Notes under the pieces: generated by a model
Databases searched by the model: none
The model's input: only the letters and a program-made list of their open reading frames with translations
What the model was told of the DNA's origin: nothing
Origin: an uncultured Duncaniella sp.
GTDB lineage: Bacteria; Bacteroidota; Bacteroidia; Bacteroidales; Muribaculaceae
Direction of reading: 5' to 3'
DNA length: 64,000 nt
Assembly: GCA_910576785.1 (NCBI GenBank)
Contig: CAJTJG010000017.1
Coordinates: 1-64,000 of the forward strand
Shown: positions 7,987 to 17,254 of the stretch, one piece after another
Layout: each line of letters begins with the position of its first letter
How positions within the stretch are numbered: position 1 is the stretch's first letter
Program-made: the position numbers and the translations under genes

Positions 7987-10900
7987 ATGAAAAAAGCAAT
8001 CCTCAGTGCACTCCTGCTCTTCATCATGGCAGTGACAGCGCAGGCACAGAAGATCACCGTGCATGGCACAGTCATATCTGCGACAGATGACGAGCCTCTG
8101 ATCGGTGCGAGTGTCATTCCTGAAAAAGGTGGTTCGACAGGTGTGGCTACCGACTTCGACGGTAATTTCACCATAACCGTTGCCGACGGTTCGAATCTCA
8201 CCATATCATATGTGGGGTACAAGTCCAAGACAGTAAAGGCAGCCCCGCAGCTCAGCATAGTTCTTGAAGAGGACTCCGAGATTCTCGACGAGGTGGTAGT
8301 GGTGGGCTACTCTACCGAGAAAAAATCCGATCTCACCGGTTCGGTGTCGGTTGTAAAGATGAAAGATGTAGCCGACACCCCCACGGGCAACGTCATACAG
8401 TCGCTGCAGGGACGTGTGGCCGGTATGAACATCACCACCGACGGTACTCCCGGTGGTCTCAGCACAGGCACATCCATACGTGGTGCATCCTCCTTCCGCG
8501 GTGATGCCAACGGACCTCTCTATGTGATAGACGGTGTGATGACACGCGAGAATCCCGGCACTATCCTCAACTCCAACGATGTCGAGTCCATCCAGGTGCT
8601 CAAGGATGCCGCCTCGGCAGCTATCTATGGTGCGCAGGCCGCCAACGGTGTGATCATCATCACCACCAAGCGGGCCAAGCAGGGTGAGTGCCGTGTCACC
8701 TTCGACGCCACTCTCACGCTCCAGACCTATCAGAGCGGTCTTCACATGATGAATGCCGACCAGTGGGGCGAGGTGCTCTGGACTGCCAACAAGTACACCT
8801 ATGGTGTCACTCCCACCGGCAATGAACTGTATGGTGGTGGTGCCACTCCCAAGCTTCAGGCTTATACCAATCTCAACGGTGTCACTGTCAATCCCCGCAA
8901 CACTGACTGGGAGGATGAGATACACCGCACCGCTCTCATGCAGACCTACGGCATAGGTCTTTCCAAAGGATCGGAGAACGGATCTTCCTCCATGTCGCTG
9001 AGCTGGCTTGACCATGACGGTATCATCAAGGGATCCGACTTCCAGAAGGCCAACGCCCGTTTCAGCTCCGACTACGGTTTCATCAACAACCGCCTGCGTG
9101 CCGGAGGCAACGTGACGGTCAACTGGTGGCGTCAGCACAACGCGCCCGGCGGTGCTGAGGAGAACGCCATAAAGATGCATCCGGCCCGCACGGTGTATGA
9201 CTCTGAAGGAAATTTCAATGATCAGGTGAACTTCGGTCTCAACGACACGCCCAACATAATGCGTCAGATATCGGAGGAGGCCAACAACAAGCATGAATAC
9301 TGGCGAGTGTTCGGCAACGCATATCTCTCCATCGAGCCTGTCAAGAATCTCATCATCAAGACAAATTTCGGTGTGAACTATCACAACGGCACCGACAAGA
9401 CCTTTGTTCCCGCCAATCTCCGCGACAAGAGCAATGAGCTCTACCAGTACTCCAGCAAGACAACCGACTGGGTGTGGACCAACACAGCGCAGTACAACAT
9501 TGACTTCGGCAAGAACTCGCTCATGGCCCTTCTCGGTATCGAGTCCAAGCGCAACCATTTCGAGGATATGTACGGCAAAGGCAAAGGCCTCGAGGTGGAG
9601 GATGTTGACTTCCTCTATCTCGGCAATGTGACCTCGGCCAAGGAGGTCGGCTCAGGCGCCTCCAACTATTCGATGTTTTCCGTGTTCGGCAAGCTCAACT
9701 ATGTGTTTGACAACAAGTATCTTGCCTCTGTGACCCTGCGCCGCGATGCCTCCTCGCGCCTCTCCACCCACAACAATTATGACTGGTTCCCCTCCTTCTC
9801 CGCCGGATGGCGCATCTCACAGGAGCACTTCATGGAGGGTACACGCTCATGGCTCACCGACCTCAAGATACGCGGAGCCTACGGTGTGAACGGTAATGAC
9901 ATCATAGCCAACGATGCCTTCTATGCAAAGTACTATATGGATCTCAACCGTGCCGGCTATGCCATAGGTGGTGGCAACACCCTCTATCCCGGCGCTCTCC
10001 GCTCGCGTACCACCAACCCCGACCTCACATGGGAGAAGACGTATCAGGCCAACGTAGGTTTTGATGCCGCGTTCCTCAGCAACCGTCTGAGCCTCTCGTT
10101 TGACTACTTCCACAAGACCACTAAGGACATGCTGGTGGAGAAACCCTACATCGCCACCATCGGTGAGGGCGGCTACTGCTGGTACAACGGCGGCGAGATG
10201 GTCAACAAGGGTGTCGAGATCACAGCAAACTGGCGCCAGGTTGTAAATAAGGACTTCAGCTACGAGGTAGGTCTCAATGTGACAGCCATGAAGAACAAGG
10301 TGACCGACCTTATGGATGACATCTACTATACATGGGGTGCCGGCAACGGTATTGACAAGAGTAACGTCGGCCATGCTATGGGCTCATGGCTCGGCTATAA
10401 GACCGATGGTGTGTTCCGCACACAGCAGGAGGTGGACGAGTACAAGGCCAAGTACAGGATCAGCATGGGCGAGCCTGCCGTGGGACGTCTGCGCTACGTG
10501 GACACCAACGGCGACGGTGAGATCAGCGACCGCGACCGTACATGGCTCGGCGTGGATCTGCCCAAAGCTCAGTTCGGTCTCAACCTCGGGGCAAATTACA
10601 AGGGCTTTGACCTCAGCCTCTTCTTCAGCAGCATAATCCGCGACGCATGGAACAACTCGAAGTACTACACCGACTTCTTCGCACTCTGGACCGGTAACCA
10701 CGGCACACAGCTTCTCGACGCTGCCAAGGCTTATGAGAAATACCTCACCACAGGCCGCTATGACTGTGATGTGCCCGCCCCGTCCATGAACAACAACAAC
10801 CGAGAGAACGAAGGTTCCGACTACTATATTGAAGACGGCTCCTTCCTGCGCCTTAAGTCACTCTCGCTGGGCTACACTCTCCCGCGCAGCGTGCAGGACA

Positions 10901-11046
10901 AGCTCTATCTCAAGAACGCCCGTGTGTATTTCCAGGCACAGAACGTCTTCACCATCACCAACTACAGCGGTGCTGACCCCGAGGGTCTCGGTTATCCCTA
11001 CGCCCTTCCCCGCCAGTATACGTTCGGTATCCAGTTCGGTTTCTAA
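7987..11046 (+). CDS. SusC/RagA-family TonB-dependent receptor
   Basis: About 1019 residues from the ATG at 7987, where the signal peptide MKKAILSALLLFIMAVTAQA begins; the in-frame extension back to 7861 lies ahead of the promoter. Next come a CarboxypepD_reg-like domain (KITVHGTVISATDDEPLIG onward), the family's VVVVGYSTEKKSDLTGSV segment, the plug (VIQSLQGRVAGM; SIRGASSF; YVIDGV) and a 22-strand-type barrel ending in aromatic FGIQFGF. SusC pairs with SusD to import glycans or peptides across the outer membrane. No glycosidase, sulfatase or regulator lies next to the pair, so the substrate is unknown. Confidence 0.95.
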   Translation: MKKAILSALLLFIMAVTAQAQKITVHGTVISATDDEPLIGASVIPEKGGSTGVATDFDGNFTITVADGSNLTISYVGYKSKTVKAAPQLSIVLEEDSEILDEVVVVGYSTEKKSDLTGSVSVVKMKDVADTPTGNVIQSLQGRVAGMNITTDGTPGGLSTGTSIRGASSFRGDANGPLYVIDGVMTRENPGTILNSNDVESIQVLKDAASAAIYGAQAANGVIIITTKRAKQGECRVTFDATLTLQTYQSGLHMMNADQWGEVLWTANKYTYGVTPTGNELYGGGATPKLQAYTNLNGVTVNPRNTDWEDEIHRTALMQTYGIGLSKGSENGSSSMSLSWLDHDGIIKGSDFQKANARFSSDYGFINNRLRAGGNVTVNWWRQHNAPGGAEENAIKMHPARTVYDSEGNFNDQVNFGLNDTPNIMRQISEEANNKHEYWRVFGNAYLSIEPVKNLIIKTNFGVNYHNGTDKTFVPANLRDKSNELYQYSSKTTDWVWTNTAQYNIDFGKNSLMALLGIESKRNHFEDMYGKGKGLEVEDVDFLYLGNVTSAKEVGSGASNYSMFSVFGKLNYVFDNKYLASVTLRRDASSRLSTHNNYDWFPSFSAGWRISQEHFMEGTRSWLTDLKIRGAYGVNGNDIIANDAFYAKYYMDLNRAGYAIGGGNTLYPGALRSRTTNPDLTWEKTYQANVGFDAAFLSNRLSLSFDYFHKTTKDMLVEKPYIATIGEGGYCWYNGGEMVNKGVEITANWRQVVNKDFSYEVGLNVTAMKNKVTDLMDDIYYTWGAGNGIDKSNVGHAMGSWLGYKTDGVFRTQQEVDEYKAKYRISMGEPAVGRLRYVDTNGDGEISDRDRTWLGVDLPKAQFGLNLGANYKGFDLSLFFSSIIRDAWNNSKYYTDFFALWTGNHGTQLLDAAKAYEKYLTTGRYDCDVPAPSMNNNNRENEGSDYYIEDGSFLRLKSLSLGYTLPRSVQDKLYLKNARVYFQAQNVFTITNYSGADPEGLGYPYALPRQYTFGIQFGF

Positions 11047-11065
11047 CCTTTAAATCTCCACACTG

Positions 11066-12859
11066 ATGAAATTCAAGAAAATCACCATACTTCTCGCCGC
11101 AATGGCCGCACTGAGCGCCACATCATGTAGCGACGACTTCCTCGAGAACAAGCCCCAGGGCATACTCTCCGAGGGTAACATCAACGACCCCAAGGCCGCC
11201 AACATCATCGTCACCGGTGCGTATGCCACATTCGGCTGCCGCTATGCCGACTCCAACGACCCCCATCTCTTCCCGCTCACCAACTGGAGCTACGGTGAGG
11301 TCCGCGCCGACAATGCCTACAAAGGTGGCGGCGGCGAGAGCGATCTCTGGGAGGTACATGACATGGAGACCTCCAAGATACAGCCCAACAACGGTTTCCT
11401 GGATGGAAAGTGGTTCAATGTATACTGCGGTATATCGCGCTGCAATTCTGCCCTCCGCGCTCTGGCCAAGGCCGACGAGTCCGTGCTTCCTGCCAAGAAG
11501 TCGCGCATAGCCGAGGTGCGTGTCATACGTGACCATTGGTACTTCGAGCTGGTGAGACTCTTCAACCGTGTCCCCTACATGGATGTGGATCTCCCCGAGG
11601 TAAACTATGTGGATGTGCGCAATGACGAGTATACCCGCGACCAGCATCTCGGACGCATAGCCGCCGACCTGCTCGAGGCTGCCGCCGATCTGCCCGACCA
11701 TCAGGATGAGATCGGACGTATAAACCGCCGTATGGCCAAGGCATATGCCGCCAAAGTGAAGCTCTATCAGGCATACGAGCAGGATCCGCAGACCAATGCC
11801 GTGATAAATATCAACAAGACACTCCTCAAGGAGGTTGTGGAACTCATAGACGGTATACAGGGCTATGATCTCCTGCCCGACTTCCAGGATCTCGATCTCA
11901 TCGAGTACGAGAATGGTGTGGAGTCGGTGTTTGCGGTGCAGTTCTCACACAACGATGGCTCAGACGGCGCCGGACGTGTGAACTGGAGCATGCTCCTCAA
12001 CTCCATGACCGGAACGGACTGCCCCTGGGCCGGCGATGGATTCTTCCTCCCCTCGCAGGATCTCATAAACGCATATCAGACGGATGCCAACGGTCTCCCC
12101 GTGTTTGACTACCAGTCCCTTCCTGACTATGGCGTGGTAAAGGTGGAGCAGAAGGAAGGGGAGGAGAAACCCCGCTTCTGGCTCGAGAATGTGGCCTCCA
12201 ACGTCGACCCGCGACTTGACTTCGTGACCGGACGTCCTACTATCCGCTACAAGACATACACCGAGCGTCCGTGTGGACTGTGGGTGCGCAACACCGGTGC
12301 CTATGGCTATAACAACACCAAGCGTTTCTGGCTCTCACCCGAGTCTCCGCAGGCCAACCAGGGATGGCCCTGGGGCGCGTCGGGTCTCAATTGGCAGATC
12401 ATCCGCTATGCCGACCTGCTGCTCTACAAGGCTGAGGCACTCATCGAGATAGGTGATGCCGCCGGACTCGAGCAGGCACGCAGTCTCATCAACCGGGTGC
12501 GTGAGCGCGCTCAGAAGAGTGTATATGTGAAGGACTTCAACGATCCTTCCAAAAACGCCGCCAACTACAAGATCGGTCTCTATCCGGAAGCGGGTTGGAA
12601 TCAGGACTACGCACGCAAGGCTCTGCGCACCGAGATGCGTCTCGAGAAGGCCATGGAGGGAGAGCGTTTCTTCGACCTCGTGCGCTGGGGCATAGCCAAG
12701 GAAGTGATGAACAATTACTACAAGGCAGAGGTGGACAACCGCATCTACTACAGCGGCGCCACTTTCGAGAGCGGCCGCGAATACTTCCCCGTGCCGGTGG
12801 CGCAGTACAATTTCTCAGGGGGCAAATATGTACAGAACCCCGGCTATCCGGCATTCTGA
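11066..12859 (+). CDS. SusD/RagB-family nutrient-binding lipoprotein
   Basis: A 597-residue protein with a lipoprotein signal peptide ending in LSATSC (lipidated Cys21). The SusD superfamily helical TPR-like body follows, with the C-terminal hallmark ALRTEMRLEKAMEGERFFDL and the RWGIAKEVMNNYY region. It lies 19 nt behind susC and would form the hinged lid of the SusC transporter on the cell surface, binding the incoming oligomer. The substrate cannot be inferred from sequence. Confidence 0.95.
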   Translation: MKFKKITILLAAMAALSATSCSDDFLENKPQGILSEGNINDPKAANIIVTGAYATFGCRYADSNDPHLFPLTNWSYGEVRADNAYKGGGGESDLWEVHDMETSKIQPNNGFLDGKWFNVYCGISRCNSALRALAKADESVLPAKKSRIAEVRVIRDHWYFELVRLFNRVPYMDVDLPEVNYVDVRNDEYTRDQHLGRIAADLLEAAADLPDHQDEIGRINRRMAKAYAAKVKLYQAYEQDPQTNAVININKTLLKEVVELIDGIQGYDLLPDFQDLDLIEYENGVESVFAVQFSHNDGSDGAGRVNWSMLLNSMTGTDCPWAGDGFFLPSQDLINAYQTDANGLPVFDYQSLPDYGVVKVEQKEGEEKPRFWLENVASNVDPRLDFVTGRPTIRYKTYTERPCGLWVRNTGAYGYNNTKRFWLSPESPQANQGWPWGASGLNWQIIRYADLLLYKAEALIEIGDAAGLEQARSLINRVRERAQKSVYVKDFNDPSKNAANYKIGLYPEAGWNQDYARKALRTEMRLEKAMEGERFFDLVRWGIAKEVMNNYYKAEVDNRIYYSGATFESGREYFPVPVAQYNFSGGKYVQNPGYPAF

Positions 12860-12867
12860 CAATAAAC

Positions 12868-12941
12868 AAAGGTAGATTTCTAAGGTAAAAAAGAATTGAT
12901 AGTGCGCGACGGAGGGGTGATTGGTTCATCTCTCCGTCTTT
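12868..12941 (+). other. post-susD element: AAGGTAAAAAAG motif plus hairpin
   Basis: Just behind susD, GGTAGATTTCTAAGGTAA-type sequence (12-mer AAGGTAAAAAAG at 12882-12893) is followed by a 13-bp stem with two mismatches (12908-12920 with 12926-12938) and TTT. The layout resembles the small-RNA candidate at 3258-3326. It may terminate susD or be a small RNA. The remaining intergenic sequence up to 13085 shows no gene. Confidence 0.4.
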
Positions 12942-13085
12942 CACTGCTACCGGGGTGGAGATATTCGCTCTGCGTCCGTCGGATAAAATATCACTGAGGG
13001 CATATCCCATGCGGTCTGTGTGGCATTGTGAAGACAGATGCGTCTTAAAAAACTAAAAATAGTTGCAAATGGGCGACGGATGACG

Positions 13086-13093
13086 TAATTTTG
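13086..13093 (+). promoter_or_regulatory. -7 box TAATTTTG of pyrE
   Basis: TAATTTTGCATCC lies 39 nt before the pyrE ATG. The leader is short and shows no attenuator-like hairpin. Confidence 0.6.
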
Positions 13094-13132
13094 CATCCGT
13101 AAACAAGTGGAATATCATCAATTTTTGAATCA

Positions 13133-13780
13133 ATGAAACATCTTGATCTCATTCTTGCAGAGAAGTTATTGAAAATCAGCGCCATAAAACTTCAGCCGGA
13201 CAATCCCTTCACCTGGGCGTCGGGTTGGAACTCACCGATTTACACCGATAACCGCAAGACCCTGTCGTATCCCGACGTCAGGTCGTTTATCAAGGTAGAA
13301 CTTAGCCGCATCATCCTCGAGAACTTCCCTGAGGCAGAGGCTGTGGCCGGCGTCGCTACAGGCGCCATCGCGCAGGGTGCGCTTGTGTCCGATACCCTCG
13401 GACTCCCCTATGTATATGTACGTTCCACTCCCAAGGATCACGGACTGGAGAATCTCATCGAGGGTGATCTCCGTCCCGGTAAGAAAGTGGTGGTGATAGA
13501 GGATCTCATCTCTACCGGCGGCAGCTCGCTCAAGGCTGTAGAGGCTATCCGCAACGCCGGATGTGAGGTTGTGGGTATGGTAGCGATATTCAGCTACGAG
13601 TTCCCCGTCGCTGCAAAAGCATTCAAGGATGCCAATGTGCGTCTCATCACCCTCTCCAACTACTCGGCTCTCATCAATGCCGCCCTCGAGACCGGATTTA
13701 TCCGTGACACCGATGTCGAGACTCTCAAGGAGTGGCGCAAGGATCCCTCGGTGTGGAGTCCTAAAGAAATAGCAGATTAA
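13133..13780 (+). CDS. pyrE: orotate phosphoribosyltransferase
   Basis: A 215-residue type I phosphoribosyltransferase that converts orotate and PRPP to OMP in pyrimidine synthesis. The PRPP-binding signature VVIEDLISTGGSSLKAV is present, along with the orotate-contacting N-terminal ASGWNSPIYTDNR. The length is normal. It has its own promoter box at 13086-13093, and an SRPBCC protein gene follows 4 nt downstream, so the two form one transcript ending at the hairpin at 14254-14310. Confidence 0.95.
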   Translation: MKHLDLILAEKLLKISAIKLQPDNPFTWASGWNSPIYTDNRKTLSYPDVRSFIKVELSRIILENFPEAEAVAGVATGAIAQGALVSDTLGLPYVYVRSTPKDHGLENLIEGDLRPGKKVVVIEDLISTGGSSLKAVEAIRNAGCEVVGMVAIFSYEFPVAAKAFKDANVRLITLSNYSALINAALETGFIRDTDVETLKEWRKDPSVWSPKEIAD

Positions 13781-13784
13781 ATAT

Positions 13785-14201
13785 ATGTCGGTATATTCAG
13801 GCAAGGCGGTCGTACTGGGCCGCACTGTAGACGAGGTCTACGCCAAGGTCTCCGATCTTGGACAGTATAAGGAAATGGTGGAGCAACTCCCCGCCGAGCA
13901 GCGCGAGAAGCTGGCAGGAGTGGAGTTTCGCGGCGATGCACTGAAGATGGATGCCCCCGGTGTGGGCGAGATGGTCTTCAAGGTGACGGAGCGTGTGCCC
14001 GGCAAGAAAGTGGTGATGAACGCCGAAGGGTCGCCCATTCCGCTGAAGATTATCCTCGACATGGTGGCTGAGGATGAAGCCTCTACACGCCTCACTCCAA
14101 GGGTAGATATCGATATACCCGCCATGCTCAAGCCTTTCCTTGGAAACAAGATCCAGCAGGCTGCCGACAAGTTTGGCGAGGTGTTCACCTCTCTGTTCTG
14201 A
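13785..14201 (+). CDS. SRPBCC-fold (START-like) protein
   Basis: A 138-residue protein with the START/SRPBCC layout: an N-terminal strand and helix (VYAKVSDLGQYKEMVEQLP), a central sheet (MVFKVTERVPGKKVVM) and a long C-terminal amphipathic helix. The fold makes a hydrophobic ligand pocket, but no ligand can be assigned. It begins 4 nt behind pyrE, an association I cannot explain by pathway; it may only share the transcript. Confidence 0.7.
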   Translation: MSVYSGKAVVLGRTVDEVYAKVSDLGQYKEMVEQLPAEQREKLAGVEFRGDALKMDAPGVGEMVFKVTERVPGKKVVMNAEGSPIPLKIILDMVAEDEASTRLTPRVDIDIPAMLKPFLGNKIQQAADKFGEVFTSLF

Positions 14202-14253
14202 TCCCGATCAGCTATTGCCGGCGCCTACGCGCCGCAACAGACATCAGATATCT

Positions 14254-14310
14254 AAAGGAACAGATTACCGGTTGCTGACACAATATTGTTAGCCGGTAAT
14301 CTGTTCCTTT
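14254..14310 (+). terminator. 18-bp perfect inverted repeat behind the pyrE operon
   Basis: Arms 14254-14271 and 14293-14310 are exact reverse complements over 18 bp around a 21-nt loop, followed by TATATT. This is most likely the intrinsic terminator of pyrE and the SRPBCC gene. The stem itself ends in CCTTT rather than a long T tract. Confidence 0.7.
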
Positions 14311-14352
14311 TATATTATAATATGTATTTATCAGAAGGCAAACAATTTTTAA

Positions 14353-14853
14353 ATGAAAACCATACATTTTATCCTCCTGTTGCTGGTGGTCACTCTGTGG
14401 AGCGCATGTGACTCTGTGGATGATAACCGCATACCCTACTGTGAGGTGCGGCTGACGTTTCCTACGGTGGGCGACTGGAATCTATATGGTGTGAAGGGCG
14501 ATGCCGCGTCGTACGAGCGCTACATTCTCGCACCCGGCATGCGGGTGCCGTCGGCATTTCCTTACACGGCCATGGACCGTACCGGCTATGGCGGTCTGCT
14601 GCTTGTGGCCGATGTGCTCGGTGATCTTCATGCCTACGATCTGGCTTGTCCATATGAGGCCAGGCCTGAGATAAGGCTATTCATCCCCGAGGGTGAGCTT
14701 TATGCGGAGTGTCCGGTGTGCGGAAGCACATATGAGGTGTTCTCCAACGGCGGTATGCCGCGCAGCGGACCTGCTGCCGACAGGGGTTATGCCCTGCAGC
14801 GCTATTCAGTCACGTCGGGTGGCGCACTCAACTACAGGATAGTCACGCGTTGA
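14353..14853 (+). CDS. Rieske-like lipoprotein with altered ligand residues
   Basis: A 166-residue protein with a lipoprotein signal ending at Cys19. Residues 95-145 follow the Rieske iron-sulfur pattern (CP..., then CP..GS.Y...GG.P.SGPA...L..Y). The two histidine ligands are absent, however: C-x-H reads C99-P-Y101 and C-x2-H reads C120-P-V-C123. It may therefore bind zinc or a cluster with three cysteines, or have lost its metal. It is presumably periplasmic or surface-exposed. Its 3' end overlaps the convergent gene at 14843 by 11 bp. Function unknown. Confidence 0.65.
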   Translation: MKTIHFILLLLVVTLWSACDSVDDNRIPYCEVRLTFPTVGDWNLYGVKGDAASYERYILAPGMRVPSAFPYTAMDRTGYGGLLLVADVLGDLHAYDLACPYEARPEIRLFIPEGELYAECPVCGSTYEVFSNGGMPRSGPAADRGYALQRYSVTSGGALNYRIVTR

Positions 14854-15307
14854 TCTCTCTGACCACGGCCTGATGGGGTATGATGATGAACTGTAGCCTC
14901 CGGGCGTGGAGCACTATCACGGTCGATGTCGGCGTGTGTTTGATCTGTCGGATATCTCCGGGTGTGAGTGTGACGGATTGAGCCGGACGTTCAGGATCGG
15001 TGTATTCTATCAGTATGTTGCCATCCTTCTGTGCGGTAACCCTCTGCGGCAGGATGGCGCGGGCCACCTCGGGCGTGAGCATGTAGTAGGAATACAGGAA
15101 ACTCATCCCCATGGGGGCCACGATGAATACGAGCATCAGTGCCACGAGGATCAGGCGCTCATCGGCGAGAGCCACACCTATGGCCGCACATAGCAGTATC
15201 GGTATCGCCACTTTCCAGCCGTGACGTGGTAGCCACAGCCCCATGAGTGTGCGCAGATATTCGCCTGAAGTGATGCTGAATGTCTCTGTGGTGAAGGGTT
15301 TAATCAT
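14843..15307 (-). CDS. two-helix membrane protein, last gene of the agmatine operon
   Basis: About 154 residues from the ATG at 15307, which overlaps the aguB stop by 8 nt; a longer frame back to 15340 lies wholly inside aguB. Two adjacent transmembrane helices (KVAIPILLCAAIGVALA and LILVALMLVFIVAPMGMSFL) are followed by a cytosolic beta-rich domain (TAQKDGNILIEYTDPE; SVTLTPGDIRQIKHTPTSTV). The layout resembles YcxB-like proteins. No function is known. The overlap makes translational coupling to aguB likely. Confidence 0.6.
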   Translation of the reverse strand: MIKPFTTETFSITSGEYLRTLMGLWLPRHGWKVAIPILLCAAIGVALADERLILVALMLVFIVAPMGMSFLYSYYMLTPEVARAILPQRVTAQKDGNILIEYTDPERPAQSVTLTPGDIRQIKHTPTSTVIVLHARRLQFIIIPHQAVVREINA

Positions 15308-16178
15308 CAATGAATCTGCGTGTGATGTCGGTATAGGCATCTATGCGTCTGTCGCGCAGGAAGGGCCACCAGCGGCGCACCTGCTCCGAACGCTTCATAT
15401 CCACCTCAATGATTGTTTCGGTCTCGCGGTCGTCGGGAGCCTGATAGAGGAACTCCCCCTGGGGTCCGGCCACGAAGCTTGATCCCCAGAACTGTATGCC
15501 ACCTGTGGTTCCCGACGGGTCAGGTTCATGGCCTACACGGTTGACTGTGATGACGGGCAGACCGTTGGCCACGGCGTGGCCGCGCTGCACAGTGATCCAT
15601 GCCTCGCGTTGGCGGGCTTTCTCATCGGGGGTGTCTGAACTTTCCCAGCCGATGGCTGTGGGATATATGAGCATCTCGGCGCCCTTCATGGCCATGAGAC
15701 GTGCTGCTTCGGGATACCATTGGTCCCAGCATACGAGCACGCCGAGGCGCCCCACCGATGTCTGGATGGGGGTGAAGCCGAGGTCGCCGGGTGTGAAGTA
15801 GAATTTTTCATAGTAGGCCGGATCGTCGGGAATGTGCATCTTGCGGTACTTTCCGGCCATTGATCCGTCGCGCTCGAACACTACGGCCGTGTTGTGGTAC
15901 AGCCCGGGCGCACGTCTCTCAAACAGGGAAGTGACGAGCACTATGCCAGCCTCGCGGGCCACGGACGAATAGAATTCGGTGGCGTCCGACGGTATCGCGA
16001 CTGCGAGGTCGAAATTGTCAACGCTTTCCGTCTGGCAGAAATATAGCGAGTCATGGAGTTCCTGAAGCACTACGAGTTCGGCACCTTCGGAGGCAAGACG
16101 CCTGATCTTGTCGGCCAGCCGCGAACGGTTGTCGGATATGGAGGAGGAGTTGTTCTGCTGTATTATACCTATTTTCAT
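15300..16178 (-). CDS. aguB: N-carbamoylputrescine amidase
   Basis: A nitrilase-superfamily hydrolase of about 292 residues, starting at the ATG in MKIGIIQQNNS (16178), which overlaps the aguA stop by 4 bp. The catalytic triad is visible: Glu in LQELHDSLYF, Lys in GKYRKMHIPDDP and Cys in VLVCWDQWYPEAAR. It hydrolyses N-carbamoylputrescine to putrescine, CO2 and ammonia. The adjacent agmatine deiminase confirms the pathway. The upstream in-frame start at 16217 would lie inside aguA and is rejected. Confidence 0.93.
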   Translation of the reverse strand: MKIGIIQQNNSSSISDNRSRLADKIRRLASEGAELVVLQELHDSLYFCQTESVDNFDLAVAIPSDATEFYSSVAREAGIVLVTSLFERRAPGLYHNTAVVFERDGSMAGKYRKMHIPDDPAYYEKFYFTPGDLGFTPIQTSVGRLGVLVCWDQWYPEAARLMAMKGAEMLIYPTAIGWESSDTPDEKARQREAWITVQRGHAVANGLPVITVNRVGHEPDPSGTTGGIQFWGSSFVAGPQGEFLYQAPDDRETETIIEVDMKRSEQVRRWWPFLRDRRIDAYTDITRRFIDD

Positions 16179-17254
16179 CGATTGAGAATTCCGTTGTGTA
16201 TCTGCATTGTGACGCAATGTAGGGAGCCGTGCTGCTGAATGAGCGCTCGGCAGTCTATCGTGACGATCTCCCTGTCGGGATAGGCTATCTGTATCATCTG
16301 TGCCGCGAGTTTGTCCTTGGCGGGTTGGCCGTATACGGGCATATAGATATGTCGCGGACCGACGAGATAGTTGGCATATGTGGCAGGGAGCTGCATGCCA
16401 TCGGCATCGTAGATGGGGGAGGGGAGAGGGAGCTCGACGAGATTGAATGGATGGCCTTCGCGTGTGCGGAATGCCCGCAGCTCCTCGCGCATCAGTATGA
16501 GTTCCTCATTGTTTGGATCGCCTGCTTCGCCCGGGCCGGTATATATTATAGTATCATCGGGGGCCAGACGTGCCAGTGTGTCTATGTGACTGTCGGTGTC
16601 ATCGCCGGCAAGTGCGCCGTGGTCAAGCCACAGGAAGTGGTCGAATCCGAGCTCTCGTCCGAGCAATGCCTCGATCTCAGCCTTGCTCATTGACGGATTG
16701 CGTGTCGGGGCGAGCAGACAGCGCGATGTGGTGAGGAGGGTGCCTTTGCCATCGGTCTCCACCGATCCTCCCTCGAGTACGAACGGGATGGACTTGAATC
16801 CGCTCCACAGTGACCCTGCCGGGAGGGTATCGAGCCGGTGGTTCACATCATTGTCCTTGGCTGAGGGGAATTTGTCGCCCCAGCCGTTGAAAATGAAGTC
16901 CACGGCATATACTCCGTCAGGACCGTATACCGAGATGGGGCCGAAATCGCGGGCCCATGTGTCATTGGTAGGGGTGTTGATGCAGGTGATGTTGCGGTCG
17001 GGGCGGGTGTGGTCGTCGATGAGACGCATCATGTACTCAGCACCCGGGGCTTCCGGCCCTACGAGAATCACCTTCTCGTTGCGTGCTATGGCACATATGA
17101 TATTGAAAAAACAGTCGCGGGCCTCGCCGAGCATATAGTTCCAGTCGGTGGCCGGGTGCGGCCATGCCATCATCACGGCTTCGTGGTCTTCCCATTCGGC
17201 GGGCATGCGTATGGCCGTGTCATCGGCAGGCACGTGAGATTCATTCATCTTCAT
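16175..17254 (-). CDS. aguA: agmatine deiminase
   Basis: A 359-residue guanidino-group-modifying enzyme that converts agmatine to N-carbamoylputrescine and ammonia. The family phrases are MPAEWEDHEAVMMAWPH at the N-terminus, TNDTWARDFGPI, FVLEGGSVETDGKG and the catalytic cysteine in GSLHCVTMQIH near the C-terminus. Length is normal. The ATG at 17254, or the second Met at 17248, overlaps the end of the small upstream gene, and the stop overlaps the aguB start (ATGA). The operon supplies putrescine from arginine-derived agmatine. Confidence 0.95.
   Translation of the reverse strand: MKMNESHVPADDTAIRMPAEWEDHEAVMMAWPHPATDWNYMLGEARDCFFNIICAIARNEKVILVGPEAPGAEYMMRLIDDHTRPDRNITCINTPTNDTWARDFGPISVYGPDGVYAVDFIFNGWGDKFPSAKDNDVNHRLDTLPAGSLWSGFKSIPFVLEGGSVETDGKGTLLTTSRCLLAPTRNPSMSKAEIEALLGRELGFDHFLWLDHGALAGDDTDSHIDTLARLAPDDTIIYTGPGEAGDPNNEELILMREELRAFRTREGHPFNLVELPLPSPIYDADGMQLPATYANYLVGPRHIYMPVYGQPAKDKLAAQMIQIAYPDREIVTIDCRALIQQHGSLHCVTMQIHNGILNR

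Noticed and set aside
8206..9558. 450-codon open frame on the minus strand opposite susC
   Set aside because: It is the antisense shadow of a clear SusC gene, with a low-complexity Gly/Val/Glu composition and no known motif.
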